This document shows, piece after piece, positions 35,812 to 43,646 of a stretch of 64,000 nucleotides of DNA. Position numbers and translations under genes: made by a program. Origin of the DNA: Janthinobacterium rivuli. Lineage in GTDB: Bacteria > Pseudomonadota > Gammaproteobacteria > Burkholderiales > Burkholderiaceae_D. Location: NCBI RefSeq assembly GCF_009208735.1, contig NZ_WFLJ01000003.1, positions 248,001 through 312,000 on the forward strand, read 5' to 3'. The stretch's first letter is position 1; every line of letters starts with the position of its first letter. Below the pieces are notes generated by a model. That model was not told the origin of the DNA. It saw only the letters and a program-made list of their open reading frames with translations, and searched no databases.

Positions 35812-36679
35812 ACATGGGCGGCACGGGCAGGGCCGCGGCTGGCGGATGGCGGCGCAGGTAGTAATGGCGATACAGCAGGATCTCGCCCCATACCAGCAGC
35901 AGCGCCGCCAGCGCGAACAGGCCCAGCGTGATCTTGAGCGAGTTGAAATAGGCGCCCGCCTGCCGTTTGATGGCGTCGATGAACATCATCGGCACTGACT
36001 TGTCGAGTTTGCTGAAGTCGGCCTGGCGCGCCACATCGGTGGTCAGGCGCACGGCCAGATCGGTGCCCAGCGCGGCCAGGTCGCCCGTCGCCTGGCCGCG
36101 GAAGTTGGCGCCCTTGAGCGCTTCGCCGAGCAGGCCGACCCTGGCGATCAGTTGTTCCTGCAGCACCTGCGTCAGCAGCACGCTGCCGCGGCGCAGAATG
36201 AATTCATTGATCCAGCGCGCCTTGCTGCGTTCCCAGTAACTGCTGGATGTGGGGCGGTAGTACATATCTTGCACGAAGGGTTCGAGCAGGCTGCGCACGC
36301 TGATGGGCTGGCCCGGGGCGATCAGCTTGACCTGCTGTTCCAGGTAGACGCGCAGCGCCGGCATCTGTGCCTCGACCACGGGCTGCAGATCGCGCTCGAG
36401 GGCCTGGTTGACCACGCGGTGCACGCTGTGCACGGCGCCCAAGCCGGCACCGAGGAGCGGCAGCGCGAGCAGGATCAGGACATAGCTGAGCTTGGCGGCC
36501 ACATGCCAGGGGCGGGGACGGCGCACCAGCAGGCATTTTCTGGCCAGCTGGTGGCAGATGCCGAGCGCCAGCACGAAGCCGGCCGCGCTGCACAGCAGCA
36601 TCCACGGCAGGGCGCTCCACAGCAGTTCGCCGCCGAACGGCGCCAGGCTGCTGCCCCAATTGACGAGTTGTTGATTCAT
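35810..36679 (-). CDS. Hypothetical membrane protein, 289 residues
   Basis: I do not recognise the family. Hydrophobic helices lie near residues 15-40, 52-75 and 243-268. The central 165 residues are amphipathic and would be periplasmic or cytoplasmic depending on orientation; they contain helix-rich segments (SKARWINEFILRRGSVLLTQV). The ATG at 36679 gives a clean start; the frame is open to 36727. It lies downstream of the universal stress protein gene on the same strand with a 69-bp gap. Confidence 0.7.
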   Translation of the reverse strand: MNQQLVNWGSSLAPFGGELLWSALPWMLLCSAAGFVLALGICHQLARKCLLVRRPRPWHVAAKLSYVLILLALPLLGAGLGAVHSVHRVVNQALERDLQPVVEAQMPALRVYLEQQVKLIAPGQPISVRSLLEPFVQDMYYRPTSSSYWERSKARWINEFILRRGSVLLTQVLQEQLIARVGLLGEALKGANFRGQATGDLAALGTDLAVRLTTDVARQADFSKLDKSVPMMFIDAIKRQAGAYFNSLKITLGLFALAALLLVWGEILLYRHYYLRRHPPAAALPVPPM

Positions 36680-36748
36680 GTACCTTGCCTTGATATAGAT
36701 AATTGGGCAAGTATATCCATTGTGCAACTACACGTGGCGCACCGGACC

Positions 36749-37585
36749 TTAATGCGCCATCAGCACGGGCAAGGTCATCTGGCGCAAGATCGTTTCCGTC
36801 ACACCGCCCAGCAGGATTTCGCGGAAGCGCGCGTGGCCGTAGCCGCCCATCACCAGCAAGTCCGCATGCACTTCGGCGGCCATGGCCAGCAGGGCCGCGC
36901 CGATGTCGCCCGTGGCGATGGCCGGGCGCACTTCGACGGGCACGCCATGGCGGCTCAGGTAGGCGGCGATGTCGGCGCCCGGATGGCGGGCCGGCTGCGC
37001 ATGGCCGGCCGGCGGGTGCAGCAGGGCCAGCACCACCAGGCGCGCCGCGCGCAGCAGGGGCAGGGCGTGGCCGATGGCGCGCGTCGCTTCCATGCTGCCA
37101 TCCCAGGCCACCACCACGGTGTTGTCCACCTGTGCGAATTGTCCGCTGCGCGGCACGATCAGCACGGGACGGGCCGCGTTCAGCATCACGTACGGCACCA
37201 GGTCGCTCATGGCGCCAGGCAGCGCTTCGCTGTCGTCATGCTGGCTCAGCACCGTCAAGTCGCTGTAGCGGGCGCTGACGGCCATGCCGCCATCTGCATC
37301 GTCTTCGATCAGGCGCCGCTCGAGCGAGACGGCGCCGGCCTGGCGCGCCAGCGTCTCGAACTGGTCGAGCGCCTGTTCCGCCTGGCCGTGCAGGGCCGAG
37401 ATCTGCGCCGCCACGGCGCCGCCGCGCATGCCGCGGTTGTTTTCCAGGGTAAAGCGCGATACGCCCGTCATGGCGGCGCCGATCAGGTGCGCCTGGTGCG
37501 CGTGCGCCAGCCGGGCCGCGATGGCGATGCGCTGGGGCGCATGACGCGACAGGTCGGCGTGGACGAGGATGGATTTGTAGGCCAT
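36749..37585 (-). CDS. Universal stress protein with two UspA domains
   Basis: 278 residues made of two tandem Usp folds. The first starts YKSILVHADLSRHAPQRI. The second (from about 155) contains NTVVVAWDGSMEATRAIGHAL and closes with MGGYGHARFREILLGGVTETIL, the G-x2-G-x9-G-(S/T)-type ATP-binding motif. Tandem Usp proteins are often induced by oxygen limitation or stasis. Two FNR-type boxes lie about 100 and 170 bp upstream, consistent with anaerobic control. A membrane protein gene follows. Confidence 0.9.
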   Translation of the reverse strand: MAYKSILVHADLSRHAPQRIAIAARLAHAHQAHLIGAAMTGVSRFTLENNRGMRGGAVAAQISALHGQAEQALDQFETLARQAGAVSLERRLIEDDADGGMAVSARYSDLTVLSQHDDSEALPGAMSDLVPYVMLNAARPVLIVPRSGQFAQVDNTVVVAWDGSMEATRAIGHALPLLRAARLVVLALLHPPAGHAQPARHPGADIAAYLSRHGVPVEVRPAIATGDIGAALLAMAAEVHADLLVMGGYGHARFREILLGGVTETILRQMTLPVLMAH

Positions 37586-37681
37586 GTGCTCACTCGGTAG
37601 TCAGGATATCAACAAGGCTAGAACGGCAACACGGCCAAGTCCAGCATTGCCGTGTCAGGCGGCGGTTTTCTTTTGTTGGGC

Positions 37682-37695
37682 TTGATATGGCTCAA
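37682..37695. promoter_or_regulatory. FNR/ANR-like box (one mismatch)
   Basis: TTGAT-ATGG-CTCAA matches the TTGATnnnnATCAA consensus except for one base. It lies 97-110 nt upstream of the universal stress protein start codon. Confidence 0.5.
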
Positions 37696-37749
37696 GAAGA
37701 GACACGCCATGGTCATTTGCAATGCCATCGCCAGAAAAGGCTGATCTGC

Positions 37750-37763
37750 TTGATATGCATCAA
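37750..37763. promoter_or_regulatory. Perfect FNR/ANR box
   Basis: TTGAT-ATGC-ATCAA is an exact match to the FNR/ANR consensus palindrome, 165-178 nt upstream of the universal stress protein gene. Its centre lies 68 bp from that of the weaker box. Confidence 0.65.
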
Positions 37764-37957
37764 TATGCTCGGGGCACAGCCAGCCATAATGGCATTGAAC
37801 TCCTTGCCCTTCCAGTGGTCTGCATCGGCGCCGGCGCCATCTGTCCGGCACTTCCTTGTGTGACGCAACAACGCTGGCTGTGGCAGGAGTTCACTTCTCG
37901 ACGCCTTGCCTGGCGTCATGCTACATTCGCATCCTGCTTTTTTCTGTAAGGATGACG

Positions 37958-38168
37958 ATGCCTGTGGGTCACAACTTCTTGCAGCACAATCAGCAAGCCT
38001 GGGATGCCCAGGCGGCACGCAACAGTCCCTGGTCGCAGCCCGTCGACAGCGCCACCATCGCCGCGGCCCGGGCAGCAGGCGCCCGTGCTGGCCACCGTGC
38101 AGGGCGACATGCGCGACCTGGCCAGCTTTATCGCCACGCGCGCCGTCAGGCTGGCGCGCGCGGCATAG
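37958..38168 (+). pseudogene. Remnant of a SAM-dependent methyltransferase
   Basis: An AAGGA ribosome-binding site and an ATG open a frame reading HNQQAWDAQAARNSPWSQPV, the N-terminus of a class I methyltransferase family. Soon after, the reading shifts +1 to GQQAPVLA (the family's SAM-binding GGGQQxPVLA segment with its front missing), joined directly to TVQGDMRDLASF (a later motif), then a stop at 38166. Both junctions lack the residues normally between these motifs. The gene is therefore a relic with at least two internal deletions and a lost C-terminus. Confidence 0.72.
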
Positions 38169-38171
38169 GTT

Positions 38172-38672
38172 TTAGTTGTAGGGCTGCAAGTCCAGCCAGA
38201 CGGCGTACGACAGGCGCTTGCCGTTCCACAGGCCGCCGCCGCGGATGACGGCGTCGCACGAGGTCAGCTGGCCCACCAGATCCATGCGGCCCAGGTTGCG
38301 GCGCAGGCGCAGCGCGTCGTTGTGCGACAGGTAGCCGACCAGCTGGCCATCGATGAAGATGGCGATGGCCTTGTCCTGGAACGGATTGGCATCGTCGCAG
38401 ACGAGCAGGGCCAGGCATTTTTCTTCCGCGTTGCCGGGACCGTGCTCGCCGGCCAGTCTGGCGATGGCGGGTTGGTACATCGATTCGTTTTCCACTTCCG
38501 ACGCAAAGCGCCCCTCGTCGGTCCAGTGGTGCGCGGGTGCGCCCGCAGGGATCGCCGGCACGTACTGGCGCACGGACATGAGCGGCTTGTGCAGCGGCTG
38601 GGCGGGCGTGCGGCCGCTGAAGACGTAATACAGCAGGGCGATGACGATCACGATGGCAAGCAGGTAAAGCAT
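38172..38672 (-). CDS. Membrane-anchored HIRAN-like domain protein
   Basis: 166 residues. A single N-terminal transmembrane helix (about 2-19) is followed by a soluble domain with ENESMYQPAI, CLALLVCDDANPFQDKAIAI and FIDGQLVGYLSHNDALRLRR. This order of E-x-x-x-Y, NPxDxxA and VGYLS motifs resembles the HIRAN fold, which binds DNA ends in helicase-associated proteins. Here it is tethered to the membrane and not fused to a helicase. Function is unknown. It lies 64 bp downstream of the M56-like gene, same strand. Confidence 0.6.
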   Translation of the reverse strand: MLYLLAIVIVIALLYYVFSGRTPAQPLHKPLMSVRQYVPAIPAGAPAHHWTDEGRFASEVENESMYQPAIARLAGEHGPGNAEEKCLALLVCDDANPFQDKAIAIFIDGQLVGYLSHNDALRLRRNLGRMDLVGQLTSCDAVIRGGGLWNGKRLSYAVWLDLQPYN

Positions 38673-38736
38673 GGTATCTCTCTGATTTCTAAGGGGGGAG
38701 CCGGGGGCGCGGGCGCGCCGCGCGGCGTTGCCGCTA

Positions 38737-39483
38737 CTATAGCAAGTTCGCCGCCTGGTCCCGGGTAAATCTGCCCATCAGGCGGCGCCGGCGCCGCAGG
38801 GCCAGCGGGTCGTTCAGCACGATGGGCGAGGCGCCCGTCAGCCCCGAATAACACTGGCCGTGCTGGCGCAGGACGATGGCATAGTCGCGCGGCGCGTGGC
38901 CGTGCGCCAGCATGCGCGCGTCGCAATCGACTTCGATGGCAAAGCGCAGCCGGTGCACCTGCCACCACAGCGGTAAATTCCAGGGCATCAGCACGATCAA
39001 GGCGTAGGCCAGGGCCAGCAGTTGCGGGTCGCGCGCGGCCAGCCGGCATTGTTCATGCGCCAGCAACAGCGTTTGTTGCTGGGAAGAAATCAGTCGCAGC
39101 CAGACGGGCATCACGATGCGGGGCCGCAGCAGGCCCGCCACGCAGGGGCCGATGCCGCCGCTCAGGAAGACGGGCGTGCCCAGCAAGGTGCTCTTTTGCC
39201 AGCGGCGCTGGTGCGACAGCAGCCAGACGCTGCGCAGCGCCAACAGCAGCAGCATGCCGCTGGATAAGACAAACCAGCCCAGTTTCAGCTGCGCCTGCTC
39301 CGGCGGCATGGCCGCCAGCACGCCGGGCAGCCGTGCCAGCGGCAGCAGCACGGAGGCGGCGATGGCCGCCAGCCACAGCCAGCGCGTCGTGCGTCCGCGC
39401 CTGTGCTGCGCGCGCTCGGCGCGCCAGGCGGCGGCGCTCAGCAGCAGCGCCAGGGGCAGCGTGCCCAGCAGCCACGCCACCAT
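38737..39483 (-). CDS. M56 (BlaR1-like) membrane metallopeptidase homologue with altered zinc motif
   Basis: 248 residues with about four hydrophobic helices (residues 3-20, 36-58, 70-90, and 155-172). The cytoplasmic loop between helices 3 and 4 carries LLAHEQCRLAARDP. M56 peptidases have HExxH here; this protein has His143-Glu144-x-x-Arg147, so one zinc ligand is missing. No BlaI-type repressor or sensor domain is attached. It may be an inactive relative. GGGG/CAGG sequence precedes the ATG at 39483; a TTG at 39522 is possible. Confidence 0.72.
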   Translation of the reverse strand: MVAWLLGTLPLALLLSAAAWRAERAQHRRGRTTRWLWLAAIAASVLLPLARLPGVLAAMPPEQAQLKLGWFVLSSGMLLLLALRSVWLLSHQRRWQKSTLLGTPVFLSGGIGPCVAGLLRPRIVMPVWLRLISSQQQTLLLAHEQCRLAARDPQLLALAYALIVLMPWNLPLWWQVHRLRFAIEVDCDARMLAHGHAPRDYAIVLRQHGQCYSGLTGASPIVLNDPLALRRRRRLMGRFTRDQAANLL

Positions 39484-39703
39484 CAGCCTGCCCCGCCGGC
39501 GGCTGCCGGCAGGATGGCGCAAACCGTTCGTGTAGCGGCCATGGGGATAGGGAAGGTCATCTTGTTCGCGTGGGGAGAGTCAAAGCAGTTGCCAGTGTAG
39601 CGCCTGTCGATGCTTCCTTGCCGCACCGCGCGCGCCACCTTGTCGTGGTGTTTTCATGATTGTCGGAAATGAATGCTAGTATTGATATTCTTTATTTTTT
39701 ACC

Positions 39704-40744
39704 ATGATCATGAAAAAAATGCTGCTGTTGACAGTCTTGATGGGGAGTGCAGGTGCGCAGGCGCAGCCGGCAGCGGGCCAGGCCGATTGCCTGGTGGACA
39801 GGGCTGGGCAACCGGACGACGCCACGGTGGTCTGGAGCGGCGCTTGCCAGGATGGTTTCGCGCAGGGCAGCGGTTACCTGCAATGGTCGCGCAATGGGCG
39901 CGAGAGCGGGCGCTATGAAGGCCGCCTGGTGCGCGGCCAGATGGATGGCGCCGGTGCCTGGCAGGCCGAAGACGGTGCCGTGTACCAGGGCGGCTTCCAG
40001 CAGGGGGTATGGCAGGGCAGGGGCATACACGTCGACAAGGATGGCAACAAATTGCGGGCCATGTATGTCGCCGGCCAGCCCAGCGGCGATGTCGAGCAGC
40101 TGATGGCGCTGGGCGACCGTTACCAGGGAGCGTTTGCCGGCGGCAAGCGCAATGGCCAGGGCAGCATCGATTACGCGCGCGGCGGCAGCTATACGGGAGG
40201 CTGGAAGGACGACCTGTTTGAAGGACAAGGCACGATACGCTATCCGAACGGGCGTCAGTACGCCGGCGTCTTCCATGGCGGCTTGCCGGCAGGCAGTGCG
40301 CCGCTGGCGCCAGCGGAAAACCATGCCCTCGTGAGCAGGGATAGTGGCAGCAAGGGCGCGACGGCCATCAGCCGCACGGGAAGCGGCTCGCCAGCGCCGT
40401 TCGATGCGCCGTATGGCGCGTTGAGCGTGGAGCAGCAACGCACGCTCAAAGGGTATTACCGGATATTGCTGGACGCCGATGAACCGCCATATCCCGCGCA
40501 TGGCCCGGGAGAACTGGTGCGTGCCGTGCAGGACCTGGCCGGCGTCACGGGCAGCCGCGGCGAATTACATGTTGAAGTGCAACTCGATGCGGCTGGCACG
40601 CCGATCGCCGCCCTGGTCCGCAGGGCGCCGGACAAGGAATTGGGAGAGCGCATCGCGCAATTGATGATGCTGGTCAAGTACAAGCCGGCCTTGTGCGCCG
40701 GTGCGCCCTGCGCCATGAGCTACGCGCTCAAGCTGCGCATCTGA
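39704..40744 (+). CDS. Exported MORN-repeat protein with TonB-like C-terminal domain
   Basis: 346 residues with a signal peptide ending AGAQAQ. About six MORN repeats (residues 60-205) follow the pattern YEGRLVRGQMDGAG, YQGGFQQGVWQGRG, YQGAFAGGKRNGQG and YTGGWKDDLFEGQG. After a low-complexity linker, residues 270-346 (ELHVEVQLDAAGTPIAALVRR, VKYKPA) resemble a TonB C-terminal domain. MORN repeats bind lipids or form scaffolds, so a periplasmic envelope role is plausible. It diverges from the M56-like gene over about 220 bp. Confidence 0.8.
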   Translation: MIMKKMLLLTVLMGSAGAQAQPAAGQADCLVDRAGQPDDATVVWSGACQDGFAQGSGYLQWSRNGRESGRYEGRLVRGQMDGAGAWQAEDGAVYQGGFQQGVWQGRGIHVDKDGNKLRAMYVAGQPSGDVEQLMALGDRYQGAFAGGKRNGQGSIDYARGGSYTGGWKDDLFEGQGTIRYPNGRQYAGVFHGGLPAGSAPLAPAENHALVSRDSGSKGATAISRTGSGSPAPFDAPYGALSVEQQRTLKGYYRILLDADEPPYPAHGPGELVRAVQDLAGVTGSRGELHVEVQLDAAGTPIAALVRRAPDKELGERIAQLMMLVKYKPALCAGAPCAMSYALKLRI

Positions 40745-40761
40745 GCAGGACGCCGGCAAGG

Positions 40762-41178
40762 TCAGCGCTTGAGCGCCATGCCTACGGAAACGGGCGCCGT
40801 ATGCTTGAAACCGAATTGCGCATACAGGTCTTGCGCCTGGCCATCGGCGATCAGGCTGACATACGCGCTTGGCGGCACTTCCGTCTCGATGAATTGCATG
40901 ATCTCGCGCATGATGCGCTTGCCCAGGCCCTTGCCCTGGTGGGCCGGCAGCACGGCGATATCGGTGACCTGGAAGAAGCAGCCGCCATCGCCGATGATGC
41001 GGCCCATGCCCACCACCTCGTCACCCAACAGCACTTGCACGGCAAACAGCGAGTTCGGCAAGCCCCTGGCGGCGGCCTCCATGCTTTTCGCGCTCATGCC
41101 GGCGGCGACGCGCAGGTGCTGGTAGGTGGCGATGGCGGGAATGGCCAGGCGGATGGTGTAGGGCGATGCTGCGCTCAA
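40762..41178 (-). CDS. GNAT family N-acetyltransferase
   Basis: 138 residues with the GNAT core: VLLGDEVVGMGRIIGDGGCFFQVTDIAVLPAHQGKGLGKRIM includes motif A (QGKGLG acetyl-CoA loop), then SLIADGQAQDLYAQFGFKHT (motif B). The TTG start has AGGAGACCG 7 nt upstream. Substrate is unknown. It converges on the MORN gene with a 17-nt gap. Confidence 0.9.
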   Translation of the reverse strand: MSAASPYTIRLAIPAIATYQHLRVAAGMSAKSMEAAARGLPNSLFAVQVLLGDEVVGMGRIIGDGGCFFQVTDIAVLPAHQGKGLGKRIMREIMQFIETEVPPSAYVSLIADGQAQDLYAQFGFKHTAPVSVGMALKR

Positions 41179-41325
41179 GGCGGTCTCCTGTATAAATGGT
41201 TTGGAGCGGTAATTATAGGCGGCGATGGATTTTCGTGACGGCGCGCTTTTTTCGCCGCGCGCTATGTTGCGCGCCGCGCTTTTGCGCTATGGTGGCGCCA
41301 TCCCCATATTTGTTGAAAGCACGCC

Positions 41326-41718
41326 ATGTCCGCAGGATTTACCGCCACCGAATTGTCCGTCATGAATGAAGACGACGCCCTGATCACCACCCTGGCCGCA
41401 CCCGCCGGCAAGGGCGAGCCCGTCTATCTGATGCTGCAGCGCGCCGACGAGTATGACGAGCAGGACGTGGCCATGGGCATGGACGAGCCGTACATCGAAT
41501 ATTGCGGCCAGGAATTCGCGTGGTATGGCCACATGCACGCTGTGATCCTGCATCCGAACCGCCTGTCCGTGCAGATGGATGCCGAGGCGGCCATGCAGAT
41601 GGACGACGATGGTCAGATCGACGTGCGTTTCAACCTGACACCGGAGCGCTACGCCCAGCTGCAGCAAGCGCTGCGCACCACGTTCGAGGGCTGCGATTAC
41701 TATCGCGAAGAACGTTGA
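41326..41718 (+). CDS. Imm10-like immunity family protein
   Basis: A 130-residue, strongly acidic protein (many Asp/Glu, DEYDEQDVAMGMDEPYIEY). The pattern of an N-terminal FTATELSVMNEDDALITTLA strand pair, YLMLQRADEYDEQD, and a closing LTPERYAQLQQALR helix resembles Imm10 immunity proteins of polymorphic toxin systems. No toxin gene is adjacent. It may be an orphan immunity gene or a retained housekeeping relative. Confidence 0.6.
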   Translation: MSAGFTATELSVMNEDDALITTLAAPAGKGEPVYLMLQRADEYDEQDVAMGMDEPYIEYCGQEFAWYGHMHAVILHPNRLSVQMDAEAAMQMDDDGQIDVRFNLTPERYAQLQQALRTTFEGCDYYREER

Positions 41719-41787
41719 TCTGCGCGGACGGCACCGATCATGGTGTCGCGTATGCTCGATAGCGGATAGGGACTGGAGGAGATGACG

Positions 41788-42366
41788 ATGACTGTGCTGA
41801 TACTCGGTTTGCTGCTGTTCCTGGGCTTGCACTCGGTGCGCATCGTCGCCGACGACTGGCGCAGCGCCCAGTTGGCGCGCCTCGGCGACAAGCGCTGGAA
41901 GGGGCTGTATTCGCTCGTGGCGTTTGTCGGGCTGGGCCTGATCATCTGGGGCTACGGTCTGGCGCGCCAGCAGACGCAGGTGCTGTGGACGCCGCCCATG
42001 GGCTTGCGCCACGCCAGCGCCCTGCTGATGCTGTTGTCGCTGATTTTACTGGCGGCGGCCAATGTGCCGGGCAACCGCATCAAGACTCTGGTGCACCACC
42101 CCATGCTGCTGGGCACGCAATTCTGGGCCGTCGCGCATCTGCTGGCCAACGGCAACGTGGCCGACGTGTTGCTGTTCGGCGGCTTTCTCGTCTGGTCGTC
42201 AGTCGATCTGTATTCCGCCGTGCAGCGCGACCGCGCGGCCGGCATGGCCTACCCGGGCGGCACCGTGGCAGGCACCCTGCTCGCCATCGTCGCGGGTTGC
42301 CTGTTGTGGCTGCTGCTGGCGTTCTGGCTGCACGGCGTGCTGTTTGGCGTGCGGCCGTTTGGATAG
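41788..42366 (+). CDS. NnrU family membrane protein
   Basis: 192 residues with about five hydrophobic helices. NnrU features are FLGLHSVRIVADDWR near the N-terminus, RWKGLYSLVAFVGLGLIIWGYGLAR, LVHHPMLLGTQFWAVAHLLANGNVADVLLFGGFLVWS in outline, and a C-terminal GVRPF. NnrU was linked to denitrification (nitric oxide reductase expression) in Rhodobacter, but no denitrification gene is here. GGAGGA sits 7 nt before the ATG at 41788; ATG 41782 is an alternative. Confidence 0.88.
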   Translation: MTVLILGLLLFLGLHSVRIVADDWRSAQLARLGDKRWKGLYSLVAFVGLGLIIWGYGLARQQTQVLWTPPMGLRHASALLMLLSLILLAAANVPGNRIKTLVHHPMLLGTQFWAVAHLLANGNVADVLLFGGFLVWSSVDLYSAVQRDRAAGMAYPGGTVAGTLLAIVAGCLLWLLLAFWLHGVLFGVRPFG

Positions 42367-42463
42367 CTGGATGGCTGCACACGCAATGTCGTGCGTTTCA
42401 GCATTGTTGATACGGAGTGGCAGCGGTGAAGGCGGGGGTGGAGCGCAGATCGGGGCGCTACTA

Positions 42464-42498
42464 CAAAAAACCCGCAGCATCTGGCGATGGGCGGGTTT
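42464..42498 (-). terminator. Terminator of tRNA-Leu
   Basis: Read on the minus strand: AAACCCGC, a 15-nt loop, GCGGGTTT, then more T's. It lies 28 nt beyond the tRNA 3' end. Confidence 0.75.
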
Positions 42499-42525
42499 GA
42501 TCAGGTACTGCCAAAACATGTTCTG

Positions 42526-42612
42526 TGGTGCCGGGAGCCGGAATCGAACCGGCACGCTGTTTCCAGCGCGGGATTTTGAGTCCCGTGCGTCTACCTATTC
42601 CGCCATCCCGGC
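42526..42612 (-). tRNA. tRNA-Leu (anticodon CAA)
   Basis: 87 nt including an encoded CCA. The acceptor stem pairs GCCGGGA with TCCCGGC. The anticodon stem CGGGA/TCCCG encloses the loop CTCAAAA, so the anticodon is CAA and the codon UUG. There is a long variable arm (class II tRNA) and a normal TTCGATT T-loop. It is a single gene between nnrU and an SDR gene. Confidence 0.96.
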
Positions 42613-42624
42613 AACGCGAGACGC

Positions 42625-42653
42625 ATTATCACTGATTTGTCACAATCTGGCAA
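42625..42653 (-). promoter_or_regulatory. Sigma-70 promoter of tRNA-Leu
   Basis: On the minus strand: -35 TTGCCA (42648-42653), 17-bp spacer, -10 GATAAT (42625-42630), followed by a GC-rich discriminator, as usual for stringently controlled stable RNA genes. Transcription would start a few bases before the tRNA. Confidence 0.75.
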
Positions 42654-42786
42654 GTTTTATGCTTGGCGCGTGTTTTGCACAAGCATGGAGAACCGTTGAC
42701 GACGCCGATTCCAGCGCAAGAAGCGGAGTGCCGCGCCTGGCTTGCCGGCCTATCTTTTCCCTTTCAACCACTTGAAGGGGAATCAA

Positions 42787-43551
42787 ATGTTGCAACTGGA
42801 AAACAAGGTCGCCATCATCACGGGCGCCAGCTCGGGCATCGGGCATGCGGCGGCGCGGCTGTTCGCCCGCCATGGCGCGCGGCTGGTGCTGGTGGCGCGG
42901 CGGCAGAAGGAACTCGATGCGCTGGTGGCGCAGCTGGCGGAGGGCGGCGCGCAAGCCGTGGCCTGCGCCGGCGATGTGGGCGATGCGGCGTGTGCGCAAG
43001 GGGCCGTGGCGCTGGCGCTGCAACGTTTTGGCGGCCTCGATATCGCGTTTAATAATGCGGGCACCCTGGGGCCGATGGGGCCCACGCCGGAAGTTGCCCT
43101 GGAAGATTGGCGGGCGGTGGTCGATACCAATCTTACCAGCGCCTTTCTGGCGGCCAAATACCAACTGCCCGCCATGGCGGCGCGCGGCGGCGGCTCGCTG
43201 ATCTTCACCGCGAGCTTCGTCGGCCATACGCTGGGCATGTCCGGCATGGCCGCGTATGCGGCCAGCAAGGCGGGCGTGATCGGCTTGACGAGGGCCCTGG
43301 CGGCCGAGTATGGCGCGGCAGGCGTGCGCGTGAATGCCTTGTTGCCGGGAGGGACGGATACGCCGATGGGGCGCGCGGTGGCCGCCACGCCCGAGGCGCT
43401 GGCCTTCGTGGCGGGATTGCATGCCTTGAAGCGCCTGGCCACGCCGGACGAGATCGCCCGCTCGGCGCTGTACCTGGCGTCCGATGCATCCAGCTTCACC
43501 ACCGGTACGGCGCTGCTGGCCGATGGCGGCGTGTCCATCGTGCGCGCGTAA
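42787..43551 (+). CDS. SDR family oxidoreductase
   Basis: 254 residues, classical short-chain dehydrogenase. TGASSGIGHAAARL (residues about 12-25) is the cofactor loop, DIAFNNAG is the NNAG motif, a Ser lies in FTASFVGHTLGMSG, and YAASKAG is the catalytic YxxxK. The C-terminus has ATPDEIARSALYLASDASSFTTGTALLADGG. The Arg at the end of beta2 (VARRQKE) suggests NADP(H). GGGG precedes the ATG at 42787. The substrate is unknown. It stands alone between tRNA-Leu and a converging gene. Confidence 0.92.
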   Translation: MLQLENKVAIITGASSGIGHAAARLFARHGARLVLVARRQKELDALVAQLAEGGAQAVACAGDVGDAACAQGAVALALQRFGGLDIAFNNAGTLGPMGPTPEVALEDWRAVVDTNLTSAFLAAKYQLPAMAARGGGSLIFTASFVGHTLGMSGMAAYAASKAGVIGLTRALAAEYGAAGVRVNALLPGGTDTPMGRAVAATPEALAFVAGLHALKRLATPDEIARSALYLASDASSFTTGTALLADGGVSIVRA

Positions 43552-43583
43552 AGGATCGGTCACGCAAAGCGGCCATCAAAACG

Positions 43584-43614
43584 CCGACGGCCCGGGGATG
43601 AGCCGGGCCGTCGG
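43584..43614. terminator. Long GC-rich hairpin between convergent genes
   Basis: A 12-bp perfect stem CCGACGGCCCGG / CCGGGCCGTCGG with a 7-nt loop lies between the SDR gene and the converging FabMG-like gene. No T-run follows, so termination efficiency is uncertain. Confidence 0.6.
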
Positions 43615-43646
43615 TGTGTTGCAGCGTACCTTACGCTACCTCAAGT

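Larger units (their letters stand above)
37586..37957. other. 372-bp gap: FNR-type boxes, no gene
   Basis: Between the universal stress protein start and the methyltransferase remnant I see no convincing coding frame. The recognisable content is the pair of FNR-like palindromes annotated separately. Open frames on both strands here have poor codon patterns and no family resemblance. Confidence 0.6.

Noticed and set aside
33447..35891. A minus-strand open frame of about 800 codons opposite maeB
   Set aside because: The maeB frame on the plus strand is unmistakable; the opposite frame is a composition artefact of GC-rich codon third positions.
36688..36705. A third FNR-like site before the membrane protein gene at 35810-36679
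   Set aside because: The left half TTGAT is present but the right half reads ATAAT instead of ATCAA, too weak to support.
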